The notes under the pieces were generated by a model. The model had not been told where the DNA came from, did not search any database, and saw only the letters and a program-made list of their open reading frames with translations. DNA of 64,000 nucleotides. It comes from Massilia eburnea. GTDB lineage: Bacteria; Pseudomonadota; Gammaproteobacteria; Burkholderiales; Burkholderiaceae_D. The stretch covers positions 1 to 64,000 of the forward strand of contig NZ_WNKX01000015.1 in assembly GCF_009720745.1 (NCBI RefSeq), given 5' to 3'. Positions 8,361-18,551 of this stretch are shown here, piece by piece (within the stretch, counting starts at the first letter, position 1; every line of letters begins with the position of its first letter). Both the position numbers and the translations under genes were made by a program.

Positions 8361-9772
8361 AGGATTTTTCCCGGGTTCATCAGGCCCAAAGGGTCCAATG
8401 CGTTCTTGATGGCCCGCATCAGGTTCAGCTCGACCGGTGATTTGTACCGCGCCAGTTCATCGCGCTTCAGGGCGCCGATCCCGTGTTCGGCCGAAATTGA
8501 GCCGCCGAATGCCGCCACCGCGTCGTGCACCACGCGGTTGACCGCCTCCTGGCTGTGCAGGAATTCTTCGTTTGCCACGCCGGGCGGCGGCGCGACGTTG
8601 AAATGCAGGTTGCCATCGCCCAGGTGGCCAAAGCACACCAGCTGGCAGCCGGGGAAGGCCGCCTGCAGCTTCGGTTCGGTGCCCGCGATGAATTCGGCAA
8701 TCGACGACACCGGCAGCGAGATGTCGTGCTTGATGTTCTTGCCGTCGGCCGCCTGCGCCAGTGGAATGTGCTCGCGCAAGTGCCACAGGCCGCGCGACTG
8801 CGCGGCGGAGCTGGCGACCACCGCATCCTGCGCCACCCCTTCGCCAAGCGCCACGCCCAGGGCGCGTTCCAGCAATGCGGCGGCATGCGATTCCGATTCG
8901 CTGCTGGAAAGCTCGAGCAGAGCGTATTGCGCATGTCGTCCGGCCAGCGGCTGCGGCAGGGCAGGGAAATGCCTGGCCACCAGTTGCAGGCAGAATGCCG
9001 ACATCAGCTCGAAGCCGGTCAGGCTGGCGCCGCAATGGTCCTGCAATATCGACAGCAGCCGCAAGGCAGCATGGGGCGATTCCAGCGCGGCCAGCGCCGT
9101 GACGGACGCCTTGGGCTGCGGATACAGCTTGAGCACGGCCGCGGTGATGATGCCCAGCGTACCTTCCGCCCCGATGAACAGGTCGCGCAGATCGTAGCCG
9201 GTATTGTCCTTGCGCAGGCCGCGCAATCCCGACCAGACCTCGCCTTGCGGCGTCACGACTTCCAGCCCCAGGCACAGTTCACGGGTATTGCCGTAACGGA
9301 GCACGCCGGTGCCGCCGGCATTGGTGGACAGGTTGCCGCCGATGGTGCAGCTGCCTTCCGCAGCCAGCGAGAGAGGGAACAGGCAGCCCTGTTCAGCCGC
9401 CGCCTGCTGGGCACGCTGCAGGATCACGCCTGCATCCACGGTCATGGTGCGGTTGACGGGATCGACCTGCCGCACCTTCTGCATGCGCGCCAGCGACAGC
9501 ACCACCGCGCGCCCGCTCGCATCGGGAACGCTGCCCAGAACCAGGCCGGTATTGCCGCCTTGCGGGACGATGGGAATGCGCGCCTCGGCGCACAGCTTCA
9601 CGATAGCCGCAACTTGTCCGGTATCCGCCGGGCGCAGTACTGCCAAAGCGCGGCCAGTGAAACGCCCGCGCCAGTCGCGCAGGTAGGGCGCCATGGCCGC
9701 TTCATCCGAAATGGTATTCGCCTCGCCGAGCAAGGCGCGGCAAGCGTCGAGAAATGCAGCGGTATCCATCAT
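8357..9772 (-). CDS. FAD-binding oxidoreductase (D-2-hydroxyacid dehydrogenase, GlcD/D2HGDH-like)
   Basis: A 471-residue flavoprotein of the PCMH-type FAD domain / FAD-linked oxidase C-terminal family. The N-terminal half carries the FAD-binding segment VPQGGNTGL and a SLAAEGSCTIGGNLSTNAGG stretch. The C-terminal half ends with SAEHGIGALK and the family signature NALDPLGLMNPGKIL. Members oxidise D-lactate, D-2-hydroxyglutarate or glycolate and pass electrons to a cytochrome or quinone. Without GlcE/GlcF partners nearby, a single-subunit D-2-hydroxyglutarate or D-lactate dehydrogenase is more likely than glycolate oxidase. It starts one base inside the DUF2069 stop codon, so it is coupled to that gene. 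Confidence 0.85.
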   Translation of the reverse strand: MMDTAAFLDACRALLGEANTISDEAAMAPYLRDWRGRFTGRALAVLRPADTGQVAAIVKLCAEARIPIVPQGGNTGLVLGSVPDASGRAVVLSLARMQKVRQVDPVNRTMTVDAGVILQRAQQAAAEQGCLFPLSLAAEGSCTIGGNLSTNAGGTGVLRYGNTRELCLGLEVVTPQGEVWSGLRGLRKDNTGYDLRDLFIGAEGTLGIITAAVLKLYPQPKASVTALAALESPHAALRLLSILQDHCGASLTGFELMSAFCLQLVARHFPALPQPLAGRHAQYALLELSSSESESHAAALLERALGVALGEGVAQDAVVASSAAQSRGLWHLREHIPLAQAADGKNIKHDISLPVSSIAEFIAGTEPKLQAAFPGCQLVCFGHLGDGNLHFNVAPPPGVANEEFLHSQEAVNRVVHDAVAAFGGSISAEHGIGALKRDELARYKSPVELNLMRAIKNALDPLGLMNPGKIL

Positions 9773-10173
9773 TACTTGGTCTTGCTGGTGTTGACCTTTT
9801 CCAGCAATTCGCGGGCCGCCTGTTTGGCGGCCTTCTTATATGGCTGCACGTACAGGATCGCGCACAGGAAGTAGACCACGACAATGGCGGCTTCACCCCA
9901 GCCCAGCCAGGGCGTGACCTTGTCGGCATAGGCCCGCACCACGCCTTCGATGAAATAGATCAGGATCATCATCGAGGTCCACTGCAAGGTGTAGATATCG
10001 CGCTTGATGACGCCCAGCAGCGGGAACAGCAGCGGCACCGCCTTCAGGACCGCCCATGAACCGCCGGGTTTGAGCGGCGCAATCCACATTTCCCAGGCCA
10101 CGCACCAGATGATGAGCAAGGCCAGGCTGCCGATGGCGCCCCAATGGAAGATCTTGTGTTTAGTGCTGTTCAT
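9772..10173 (-). CDS. DUF2069 family inner-membrane protein
   Basis: A 133-residue protein with about four predicted helices (near 12-30, 42-58, 62-80, 92-110) and a basic C-terminus (KKAAKQAARELLEKV). Size and the conserved WIAPLKPGGSWAVLKAVPL segment fit the DUF2069 family, often found beside wrbA in proteobacteria, as here (stop of wrbA 5 bases upstream). Function is unknown. It overlaps the FAD dehydrogenase start by one base. Confidence 0.8.
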   Translation of the reverse strand: MNSTKHKIFHWGAIGSLALLIIWCVAWEMWIAPLKPGGSWAVLKAVPLLFPLLGVIKRDIYTLQWTSMMILIYFIEGVVRAYADKVTPWLGWGEAAIVVVYFLCAILYVQPYKKAAKQAARELLEKVNTSKTK

Positions 10174-10178
10174 TTTGC

Positions 10179-10820
<642 letters not shown>

Positions 10821-10836
10821 TCAAATAGCTTTACCA

Positions 10837-12204
10837 ATGGTTTTCAAGTCCCTCTATTCCAACGTTGCCCGCGCCTGCACCAAGGGCGTGGCTGAATTGC
10901 GCGCGCTGTCCTGGAGCGAACTGCGCGACCTGGTCCAGTTTGGCCGCCGGCGCCTGCGCGAGGAAAGCCTGCCGCAAGTGGCCGGCGGCCTGACCTTCAC
11001 CACCGTGTTTGCGCTGGTGCCAGTGCTGACCATCGCGCTGGCGATTTTCACCACTTTCCCGATGTTCAACACCTTCCGCACCGCGCTGGAAGCGTATTTC
11101 ATCAAGAGCGTGATGCCGAAGGCGATCTCCAGCACCATCCTCGGCTACCTGACCACGTTCGCCTCCAAGGCGACGCGGCTGTCGGCGGTCGGCGCGGTGA
11201 CGCTGGTGCTCACGTCCGTCACGATGCTGAGCATGATCGAGCGCGCCTTCAACCGTATCTGGCGCGTCAAGGCCGAGCGGCGCCTGGTGCGGCGGGTGAT
11301 GGTGTATTGGGCCTTGATTACGCTCGGCCCTTTGCTGGTGGGCGTGTCGATCAGCCTGTCGACCCACCTGTTCGACGTCACCAGCGGCCTGGTAGGCTCG
11401 GTGACCGGCCCGATTTTCTATACCTTGCTGTCGGTACTGCTGACGACACTGGGCTTCACTTTCCTCTATATCTCGGTGCCGAACCGCATGGTGGACTGGC
11501 GCGATGCCATTTGCGGCGGCGCCCTGGCGGCGGTGGCCTTTGAATTGGCCAAGCGCGGGTTTGCGGTGTTTATCACCCAGGTGCCGACCTATTCGAAGAT
11601 TTACGGCGCGCTGGCGGCCTTGCCGCTGTTCCTGCTGTGGATTTACGTGTCCTGGCTGATTACCCTGCTGGGGGCCTTGCTGACGGCCGCGCTGCCGGTG
11701 GTGAAATATGAGCGCTGGTGGCACGAAGCGGTGCCGGGCGGCGAATTTGTCGATGCGATGGCAGTGCTGAAGGTGCTGCACGAAGCGCGGGAGCGCGGCG
11801 ATAACGCAGCCGTCAGTTCGGCTGAAATGCGTGGCCGCACCCGGCTCGGCTTCGATGAAATGGATGCCTTGCTCGAGAAGATGCTGGTGCCCGGCTGGGT
11901 GGCCAAGGTCAAGATCGCTCCGCCGCCGCGGGTGCAGTTCGGCAAGCGGGTCAGCGAAGGCGCGGATAACTGGGTGCTGCTTGCCAACGTCCACAAAGTC
12001 ACCATGGCGGATGTGTACCGCCTGTTCGTCTTTGGCGGCATGGCGCTGAATGCGGGCGTCGTGGCCGATTCCGACAATGAAGCCGATATCCAGGCCAGCC
12101 GCGACGCCGCCGTCCTGGCGCGCCAGGTGGAAACCGCCGTGGAATCCGGCCTTGGCGTCACGCTAGGCGAGCATTTCGGCGAACCTTCAGCGCAGGAAGG
12201 CTAA
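10837..12204 (+). CDS. YihY/virulence-factor BrkB family inner-membrane protein
   Basis: A 455-residue polytopic protein. The first 300 residues hold the YihY/BrkB domain with about six helices, including GGLTFTTVFALVPVLTIALA near 50 and LPLFLLWIYVSWLITLLGALL near 265. The remaining ~150 residues form a soluble domain, so it is much longer than the E. coli protein (about 290); long forms are common in betaproteobacteria. The old name ribonuclease BN is a misannotation of this family. The true role is unknown, possibly transport. It converges on, and overlaps by 18 bases, the alpha/beta hydrolase gene. Confidence 0.85.
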   Translation: MVFKSLYSNVARACTKGVAELRALSWSELRDLVQFGRRRLREESLPQVAGGLTFTTVFALVPVLTIALAIFTTFPMFNTFRTALEAYFIKSVMPKAISSTILGYLTTFASKATRLSAVGAVTLVLTSVTMLSMIERAFNRIWRVKAERRLVRRVMVYWALITLGPLLVGVSISLSTHLFDVTSGLVGSVTGPIFYTLLSVLLTTLGFTFLYISVPNRMVDWRDAICGGALAAVAFELAKRGFAVFITQVPTYSKIYGALAALPLFLLWIYVSWLITLLGALLTAALPVVKYERWWHEAVPGGEFVDAMAVLKVLHEARERGDNAAVSSAEMRGRTRLGFDEMDALLEKMLVPGWVAKVKIAPPPRVQFGKRVSEGADNWVLLANVHKVTMADVYRLFVFGGMALNAGVVADSDNEADIQASRDAAVLARQVETAVESGLGVTLGEHFGEPSAQEG

Positions 12205-12981
12205 CAGCGCATCCAGTACCGCATCCGGCTGCTCGGCCATCATCTGGTGGCCGGCATCCACCGTCACCGTGCGCGCACCCGGCAGAGCCGCCAGCAGCGC
12301 CTTGGTGCTGCGCGGGGGCGTCATCATGTCCTTGCTGCCGAAGATGAACTGCACTGGACAGCGCACGCTGGCCGCCGCCGAATCGCCGTTTGCATAGCTG
12401 TTGCAGGCGGTGAAATCCGTATGGAACAGCTGCGGCTCGCCCTGCGCCGAGATGCGCTCCATCAGGTGCTTGGTCATGCCACTGGCATAAAAGCCCGGTC
12501 CCGGGAATGACGGCTTCTGTGCATACGAACTGTGCGACCAGATGGTGACCATGTCGATTGCATCGCCTTCCGCGTTCAACGCCGCGTCGAGCAGCGTATC
12601 GGAAACCTTCATCGGATAGGTCGCGCCAAGCAGCGCCAGACGCGTGATGCGCTCCGGCGCGCGGTGCGCGGTCTCCAGCGCGATCAGGGCGCCCATGCTG
12701 TGCCCGACCAGGGCGGCGGATGTCACGCCGGCAGCGTCGAGCAGGCCAAGCAGCCAGTCCGCGATTTCCCCGACGCTGCGCAAAGCCGGGCCACGGCTGC
12801 GGCCATGGCCCGGCAAGTCAAGCGCCAGCACGCCAAAGCCGTGATGCGCCAGGTAGCGCGATTGCAGCGCCCAGACCGAATGGTCATTCTGCGCGCCGTG
12901 GATCATGACAACGGTCGGCAACGCCGGGTCGAAGGTTTTCCCGCCCGTGTAGCAGTACGAATCGCCAAACATCATGTTCAA
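12187..12981 (-). CDS. Alpha/beta-fold hydrolase
   Basis: A 264-residue cytosolic alpha/beta hydrolase. The oxyanion region is MIHGAQND (about 26-33), the nucleophile elbow is GHSMG with Ser95, the acid probably lies after the strand FIFGSKD (near 212), and the catalytic histidine is in DAGHQMM (near 246). The substrate is unknown; candidates include esters, lactones or ring-cleavage products. It overlaps the upstream metY gene by 4 bases (ATGA), and the pairing of a small hydrolase with a homoserine sulfhydrylase suggests, without proving, a role in sulfur amino-acid metabolism. Confidence 0.82.
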   Translation of the reverse strand: MNMMFGDSYCYTGGKTFDPALPTVVMIHGAQNDHSVWALQSRYLAHHGFGVLALDLPGHGRSRGPALRSVGEIADWLLGLLDAAGVTSAALVGHSMGALIALETAHRAPERITRLALLGATYPMKVSDTLLDAALNAEGDAIDMVTIWSHSSYAQKPSFPGPGFYASGMTKHLMERISAQGEPQLFHTDFTACNSYANGDSAAASVRCPVQFIFGSKDMMTPPRSTKALLAALPGARTVTVDAGHQMMAEQPDAVLDALLAFLR

Positions 12982-14297
12982 GCCCCTTTCTGCGAGGCTT
13001 TGAGCCCGCGCGCCAGGTCTTCCAGCAAGTCGCCGGCATCCTCCAGTCCGACTGAGAGGCGCATGGTGCCTTCGGCGATGCCGGATGCGGCCAGCTGGTC
13101 GGCGGGAACGCGGAAGTGCGTGGTGGAAGCGGGGTGGATCACCAGCGAGCGCGCATCGCCCACGTTGGCAAGGTGCGAGAATACTTTCAGGCTGTCGACA
13201 AAACGCTTGCCTGCAGCGCGGTCGCCCTTCAGCGTGAACGACAGCACGGCGCCTGCGCCTTTCGGCAGCAGGCGGGCTGCCAGCACACGGTCGGGATGCG
13301 AGTCCAGCTCAGGGTAGGTCACCGATTCAACCGCGGGATTGGCCAGCAGGAATTCGGCAACGCGGCGCGTATTGGCCACATGGCGGTCCATGCGCACTGC
13401 CAGTGTTTCCACGCCCTGCAGGATGGCGAATGCATTGTGCGGGCTCATGGCCGCGCCGAAGTCGCGCAAGCCTTCGCGCCGCGCGCGCAGGGCAAATGCC
13501 GCCACGCTGGACTCTTCGGCGAAGACCATGCCGTGGAAGCCGTCATACGGCTCGCAAAGCTCGGCAAAACGCCCCGTAGCCGCGTAGGCGGCCTGCCAGT
13601 CGAAAGTGCCGCCATCGACCAGCACGCCGCCGATGGCCGTGCCGTGCCCGCACAGGAATTTGGTGGCCGAATGGAACACCAGGTCGGCGCCGTGCTCGAT
13701 TGGTCGCAGCAGGTAAGGGGTGGTGAAGGTCGAATCGACCATCAGGGGCAGGTGCGCTTCGTGTGCGATGGCCGCCACATTGGGGATGTCCAGCACATCG
13801 AGGCCGGGATTACCCAGCGTTTCCCCAAACAGGACCTTGGTATTGGGCCGGATCGCCGCGCGCCAGGCATCCAGGTCGCGCGGGTCGACGAAGGTGGTGT
13901 CGATGCCGAAGCGCTTCAGGGTATAGCCGAGCAGGTTATGCGAGCCGCCGTACAGCGCGCGCGAAGCGACAATATGCGAACCGGCGCCGGCAATGGTCGC
14001 CAGGCCGAGGTGCATGGCCGCCTGTCCGCTGGCGGTAGCAATTCCCGCAACGCCGCCTTCCAGCGCCGCCATGCGCTCCTCCAGCACCGCATTGGTCGGG
14101 TTGGAGATGCGCGAATACACATGGCCGGCCCGTTCCATATTGAACAGGGCCGCCGCATGGTCGGAATCGCGGAAAGCGAACGATGACGTGAAATGGATCG
14201 GGGTGGCGCGGCTGCCGGTGGCCGGATCTGGCGTGGCGCCCGCGTGCAGGGCGAGGGTATCGAACCCAGGATAATTTGGTGTTGTCATGCCTGACAT
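12978..14297 (-). CDS. metY: O-acetylhomoserine (thiol)-lyase / sulfhydrylase
   Basis: A 439-residue Cys/Met-metabolism PLP enzyme that makes homocysteine from O-acetyl- (or O-succinyl-) homoserine and sulfide. Evidence: the N-terminal TLALHAGATPDPATGSRATP, the family phrase YSRISNPTN near 60, a SxTK-type PLP lysine in HSATKFLCGHG near residue 220, and a length of about 430 typical of MetY rather than MetB/MetC (about 390). Two in-frame starts are possible, 14297 (MSGMTTPN) and 14288 (MTTPN); neither has a strong ribosome binding site. It leads a two-gene unit with the hydrolase at 12187-12981. MetZ is the alternative name if succinylated substrate is used. Confidence 0.88.
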   Translation of the reverse strand: MSGMTTPNYPGFDTLALHAGATPDPATGSRATPIHFTSSFAFRDSDHAAALFNMERAGHVYSRISNPTNAVLEERMAALEGGVAGIATASGQAAMHLGLATIAGAGSHIVASRALYGGSHNLLGYTLKRFGIDTTFVDPRDLDAWRAAIRPNTKVLFGETLGNPGLDVLDIPNVAAIAHEAHLPLMVDSTFTTPYLLRPIEHGADLVFHSATKFLCGHGTAIGGVLVDGGTFDWQAAYAATGRFAELCEPYDGFHGMVFAEESSVAAFALRARREGLRDFGAAMSPHNAFAILQGVETLAVRMDRHVANTRRVAEFLLANPAVESVTYPELDSHPDRVLAARLLPKGAGAVLSFTLKGDRAAGKRFVDSLKVFSHLANVGDARSLVIHPASTTHFRVPADQLAASGIAEGTMRLSVGLEDAGDLLEDLARGLKASQKGA

Positions 14298-14433
14298 GCT
14301 ATCGTGTTATTTAGCTTGTGAATACTGTTGCGTTTTGATTAATCCGGAACTGGATTTTTCGCTTGGCATACGCTAAATTCGATGGTAAGGCTTACAATAA
14401 AACCATAATCACCACCGGACAGGACGGCCCAAA

Positions 14434-14892
14434 ATGAAAGTATCTGAAATCCTCCAAGTCAAAGGGAACATCCTCTACACGATCACTCCGGACCAGCCGC
14501 TGGTCGAAGCGGCGAACACCATGGCCGAAAAAGATATCGGCTCCCTGGTGGTGATGGAATACGGTGACCTGGTCGGCATGCTGACCTTCCGCGAAGTGCT
14601 CAAGGCGCTGCATGCGAACCAGGGTTCGGTCGGCGGCGGCACCGTGCGCAAGCACATGGACGACCACCCGATCACCGTGACCCCGGACACCGAGGTCAAC
14701 GAAGTGCGCCGCATCATGCTGGAAAAGCACGCGCGCTACCTGCCGGTGATGAACGCCAAAACTCTGCTGGGCGTGATCTCGTTCTACGACGTGGCGCGCG
14801 CCGTGCTGGAAGCGCAAAGCTTCGAAAACCGCATGCTGAAGGCCTATATCCGTGATTGGCCGGCCGAGGAAGAAGAGAAGTCCGAAGGCTGA
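14434..14892 (+). CDS. Tandem CBS-domain protein
   Basis: A 152-residue protein made almost wholly of two CBS motifs (about residues 10-60 and 75-130), the second containing LEKHARYLPVMNAKTLLGVISFYDVARAVL. Stand-alone CBS pairs bind adenine nucleotides or SAM and act as small regulatory modules. No partner enzyme is adjacent: the gene is single, divergent from metY, with an A/T-rich leader holding a -10-like TACAAT at 14393-14398. Downstream is a long inverted repeat that probably ends transcription. Confidence 0.85.
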   Translation: MKVSEILQVKGNILYTITPDQPLVEAANTMAEKDIGSLVVMEYGDLVGMLTFREVLKALHANQGSVGGGTVRKHMDDHPITVTPDTEVNEVRRIMLEKHARYLPVMNAKTLLGVISFYDVARAVLEAQSFENRMLKAYIRDWPAEEEEKSEG

Positions 14893-14905
14893 AATAACAA
14901 GGGCG

Positions 14906-14966
14906 AAAAAAAGGGGACGTACCCCTTTTTTTGAACAACAAAAAAGGGGTACGTCCCCTTTTTTTT
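14906..14966. repeat. Nested inverted repeat / bidirectional terminator between convergent genes
   Basis: Left arm 14906-14932 and right arm 14940-14966 are reverse complements (about 27 bases) around a 7-base loop. Each arm is itself a hairpin: an A-run, GGGG, ACGTA (or TACGT), CCCC and a T-run. It lies 14 bases after the CBS stop and 2 bases from the stop of the converging EAL gene. The G/C stems followed by T-runs on both strands fit a bidirectional intrinsic terminator; the hairpin-in-hairpin build also resembles REP-type elements. Confidence 0.85.
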
Positions 14967-14968
14967 AT

Positions 14969-17230
14969 TTACGCGACGCCGGCCAGGGCGTCGTCGCTGA
15001 GCCATCCCAGCAAGGCCTCGCCGGTCATCGGGCGGGCAAACAGGAAGCCCTGGCCCAGCGGGCAACCCAGGTTTTGCAGGATTTGCGCCTGGCGTTCGTC
15101 TTCCACCCCTTCCGCAATCACCGCCAGGCCCAGGTTGCGGCCCAACTGCACCACCATTTCGGCAATGCTGCTGCCGCGCGCGGAGTTGGTGATCTCGGTG
15201 ACGAAGGCGCGGTCGATCTTCAGGCGGTCGATCTGCAGGCGCTGCAGGTAGGAGAGGGAAGAGAAGCCGGTCCCAAAATCGTCAATCGCGATGGTCACGC
15301 CGGTCTGCTTGATCTGCGCCAGCATCTTGATCAGCATATCCGGTTCTTCCATCGCCATCGATTCCGTGATTTCCAGCTCCACATATTCAGGCGGCGCGCC
15401 GGTGTCATGCAGGGCGTTGCGCAGCGTCTCCATGAAATGCGGATGGCGGAACTGTACCTGCGATACGTTGATCGACATGGTGAATCCCGTATGTCCCGCC
15501 GCGCGCAGCGCCACCAGTTCCTGCATCGAGGTGCGCATCACCCATTCGCCCAGGTCGATAATCAGGCCCGAATATTCTGCAATCGGAATGAAACGGTCGG
15601 GCGAGACGAACTTGCCGTCCGGCGTTTGCCAGCGCAGCAGCGCTTCGGCGCCCATCGGCTTGCGCGTCGATAGATCGACTTGCGGCTGGTAGACCACGAA
15701 CAGCTGGTTCTGGCTGAAGCCCGTGCGCAGCGCGTGCATCATGCGCACGCGTTCGCGGATCTCCACACCCATGCTGCGCGAGAAGTAGAAGTGGCCGGCG
15801 CGCTGCTGTGTCTTGGCGCGCTTCAAGGCGATATCGGCATCCTTCAATGCGTCGGCGCCGCTGCCATCGTGTTCCAGCAGGCGTACCAGGCCGAGGGTGG
15901 CCGATAGCTGCACGTCCTGGCCGTCGATGCTGAACGGCGCTGCGAACAGGCCGACGATATTGCCCGGATTGACCTGGCCGGCATCGCCCAGCACGCAGAA
16001 AATATCGCCGCCGATGCGCGCCACCGTCAATTGCTTGCCGAGGCTGTTCTGCAAGCGGGCCGCGACGGCGGACAGCAGCAGGTCGCCGAATTCGTGGCCC
16101 AGGGCGTCGTTGGTTTCGGCAAAGTGGTCCAGGTCCACCAGGCAAAGCGTGGCGTCTTCCTTGGCCGGGCCAGCCAGGGTGGCGTCGAGGATTTCGATCA
16201 GGCGGGTACGGTTCGGCAGCTTGGACAGGTTGTCGTAGAAGGCTGCCGTGTGCAGGTGCGATACCAGCTCCACGTTGTCCAGGCCCACGGCGACGTTGCT
16301 GCAGAATACTTCCAGCAGGCTTTGCTCGAGCGCCGTCGGCGCCCGCGACACATCCATGTAGGCGACAAAGGTGCGGCTTGCCTTGCCGGCAAAGTGCAGC
16401 ACAATGCTGTCGGCACAGTAGATATTGCGGCGTGCGGCCAGGCATTCTTCCAGCGCCTTGTGCACCTGCGGATCTTCCTTCGCCGTGAGCTGGGTATTGG
16501 ACAGGTTGTGGTGGCTGCCGGTGGCGGCCATCACCACCAGTTCGTGGCAGCCGGCGTCCGGGCATTCCTGCACGCACAGCACGCCGTGCGCCTCCTGGTC
16601 CAGCAGTTCGGCAATCTGGGACAGCACGCCGGAAGCGAAATTCTGCACGCCATGCAGCGCCATCAGCTCCGTGCTGGCATGGACGATGCGCGCCAGGCCG
16701 CGCCGGCTTTCATTGATATTGCGGATTTGTTCGTAGGAGCGGATCGCGGCGGTCACGGTCGTGAACAGCTTGATGCGCGTCAGCTCGGACTTGGTCTTGT
16801 AATCGTTGATGTCGAAATCGCGGATCGCATCGATTTCAGGCGCGTAGCCAGGTTGGCCGGTGCGCAGGATGATGCGCACGTCAGCCAGCTTCAGGGTCTC
16901 GCGGATATAGCGTACCAGATGCAAACCTGCGTCATCCTGCTCCATCACGACGTCGAGCAGGATCACGGCGATTTCCTCTTCATGCTTGAGCATCTCGCGC
17001 GCCTGGGCGGCGGAATAGGCGTGCACGAACTCCAGGGGACGGTGCTGCATGTCGAGGTTACCGAGGGCGAACGTGGTCGTCGAATGGACGTCTTCGTCGT
17101 CATCGATAATCATCACGCGCCAGACATTGCGCTGTGCCGGGGGAGCTGGCTGAGCCGTATGCTCTTCTAAGAAAACCAGATCGTCCTGATCGTCGTGGCT
17201 ACCCTCAGGCGCCGTGATCGAAGGGGGCAT
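14969..17230 (-). CDS. Receiver-DUF3369-(degenerate GGDEF)-EAL c-di-GMP phosphodiesterase
   Basis: A 753-residue cytosolic signalling protein. Order: a receiver domain (about 35-165; acidic pair IDDDED, phospho-acceptor in VILLDVVM), a DUF3369/GAF-like sensor region (about 185-340), a GGDEF domain whose active loop reads GGDIF (so diguanylate cyclase activity is probably lost), and an EAL domain (about 490-745). The EAL domain keeps its key motifs: AEALLRW, SINVSQ, LEITES, IDDFGTGFSSL and AEGVED. It is therefore expected to hydrolyse c-di-GMP under control of a partner kinase. ATG at 17230 has a GGAGAAG ribosome site 9 bases upstream, better than a TTG 15 bases earlier. It is a single gene; the cognate kinase is not adjacent. 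Confidence 0.88.
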   Translation of the reverse strand: MPPSITAPEGSHDDQDDLVFLEEHTAQPAPPAQRNVWRVMIIDDDEDVHSTTTFALGNLDMQHRPLEFVHAYSAAQAREMLKHEEEIAVILLDVVMEQDDAGLHLVRYIRETLKLADVRIILRTGQPGYAPEIDAIRDFDINDYKTKSELTRIKLFTTVTAAIRSYEQIRNINESRRGLARIVHASTELMALHGVQNFASGVLSQIAELLDQEAHGVLCVQECPDAGCHELVVMAATGSHHNLSNTQLTAKEDPQVHKALEECLAARRNIYCADSIVLHFAGKASRTFVAYMDVSRAPTALEQSLLEVFCSNVAVGLDNVELVSHLHTAAFYDNLSKLPNRTRLIEILDATLAGPAKEDATLCLVDLDHFAETNDALGHEFGDLLLSAVAARLQNSLGKQLTVARIGGDIFCVLGDAGQVNPGNIVGLFAAPFSIDGQDVQLSATLGLVRLLEHDGSGADALKDADIALKRAKTQQRAGHFYFSRSMGVEIRERVRMMHALRTGFSQNQLFVVYQPQVDLSTRKPMGAEALLRWQTPDGKFVSPDRFIPIAEYSGLIIDLGEWVMRTSMQELVALRAAGHTGFTMSINVSQVQFRHPHFMETLRNALHDTGAPPEYVELEITESMAMEEPDMLIKMLAQIKQTGVTIAIDDFGTGFSSLSYLQRLQIDRLKIDRAFVTEITNSARGSSIAEMVVQLGRNLGLAVIAEGVEDERQAQILQNLGCPLGQGFLFARPMTGEALLGWLSDDALAGVA

Positions 17231-17442
17231 GTGTCGCTTCTCCAAGGGGTCTCGGTGTTCTTACAAGTTTAGTATATAGCGAATTGTTCCTGAGAACGAC
17301 GATTAAAACACTTTCATGGAAGATAACGAATAGCAGTGTGCTAGTTTTGCCAAAGTTGTGGGCAAAATGGCTACTTCCTGCGAGTTTTACCATCTCGGGT
17401 TAGAATGGGGAGTTTCCCCGGCAACTACACATCTCCTCCATC

Positions 17443-18549
17443 ATGTCTGGCAACTCCTTCGGCAAACTGTTCACCGTCACCACTTTTGGCGAATCCCATG
17501 GCCCTGCAATCGGCTGCGTAATCGATGGCTGCCCACCGGGCCTGGTGCTGTCGGAAGCGGACATCCAGCCGGAGCTGGATCGCCGCAAGCCAGGTACTTC
17601 ACGACACGTGACGCAGCGCCAGGAACCGGACACGGTGCAGATCCTGTCCGGCGTGTACCAGGGCGTGACCACCGGCACCCCGATCGCACTGCTGATCAAG
17701 AACGAAGACCAGCGCAGCAAGGATTACGGCAATATCGCGGAGAGCTTCCGCCCGGGCCACGCCGATTACACCTACTGGCACAAATACGGCGTGCGCGATC
17801 CGCGCGGCGGCGGCCGTTCGTCGGCTCGCCTGACGGCGCCGGTGGTCGGCGCAGCGGCCATTGCCAAGAAGTGGCTGAAGGAGAAGTACGGTACCGAGTT
17901 CGCCGGCTGCATGAGCCAGTTGGGCGAAATCGAAGTGCCGTTCGAAAGTTTTGAACACGTGCCGTCCAACCCGTTCTTCGCCGCCACTTCCGACGCGGCC
18001 CTGATCGAGCGCATGGAAGAGTACATGGACAGCCTGCGCAAGGATGGCGATTCGATCGGCGCCCGCATCGACGTGATCGCGCGCAACGTCCCGGTCGGCC
18101 TGGGCCAGCCAATCTATGACAAGCTGGATGCGGACATCGCATATGCCATGATGGGCATCAACGCGGTGAAGGGCATCGAAATCGGCGCCGGTTTCGACAG
18201 CGTGTCGCAGCGCGGCTCCGAGCATGGCGACGAAATGACCCCGGAAGGCTTTGTCGGCAATAACGCCGGCGGCGTCCTGGGCGGCATTTCGACCGGCCAG
18301 GACATCACGGTGTCGATCGCCATCAAGCCGACTTCCTCGATCCGCACGCCGCGCCGCTCGATCGACAAGGAAGGCAATCCGGTGTCGGTTGAGACCTTCG
18401 GCCGCCACGATCCTTGCGTCGGCATCCGCGCCACCCCGATTGCGGAGGCAATGCTGGCACTGGTGCTGATGGACCACGCCCTGATGCACCGCGCCCAGTG
18501 CGGCGACGTCAAGGTTTCCACGCCGGATATCGGCAAAGCGTCGCAGTAA
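17443..18549 (+). CDS. aroC: Chorismate synthase
   Basis: A 368-residue FMN-dependent enzyme converting 5-enolpyruvylshikimate-3-phosphate to chorismate, the last common step of aromatic amino-acid, folate and quinone synthesis. Signatures seen are [18 protein letters not shown] near the N-terminus, [10 protein letters not shown] (about 124-133) and the C-terminal [22 protein letters not shown]. Length is typical (about 360). Its leader (17246-17442) separates it from the divergent EAL gene and holds a -10-like TAGAAT at 17401-17406. The MFS gene starts 3 bases after its stop. Confidence 0.97.
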   Translation: MSGNSFGKLFTVTTFGESHGPAIGCVIDGCPPGLVLSEADIQPELDRRKPGTSRHVTQRQEPDTVQILSGVYQGVTTGTPIALLIKNEDQRSKDYGNIAESFRPGHADYTYWHKYGVRDPRGGGRSSARLTAPVVGAAAIAKKWLKEKYGTEFAGCMSQLGEIEVPFESFEHVPSNPFFAATSDAALIERMEEYMDSLRKDGDSIGARIDVIARNVPVGLGQPIYDKLDADIAYAMMGINAVKGIEIGAGFDSVSQRGSEHGDEMTPEGFVGNNAGGVLGGISTGQDITVSIAIKPTSSIRTPRRSIDKEGNPVSVETFGRHDPCVGIRATPIAEAMLALVLMDHALMHRAQCGDVKVSTPDIGKASQ

Positions 18550-18551
18550 GC

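Noticed and set aside
10831-11994. Minus-strand 387-codon open frame
   Set aside because: Antisense to yihY, which has helices and a proper start; His/Gln/Arg-rich shadow.
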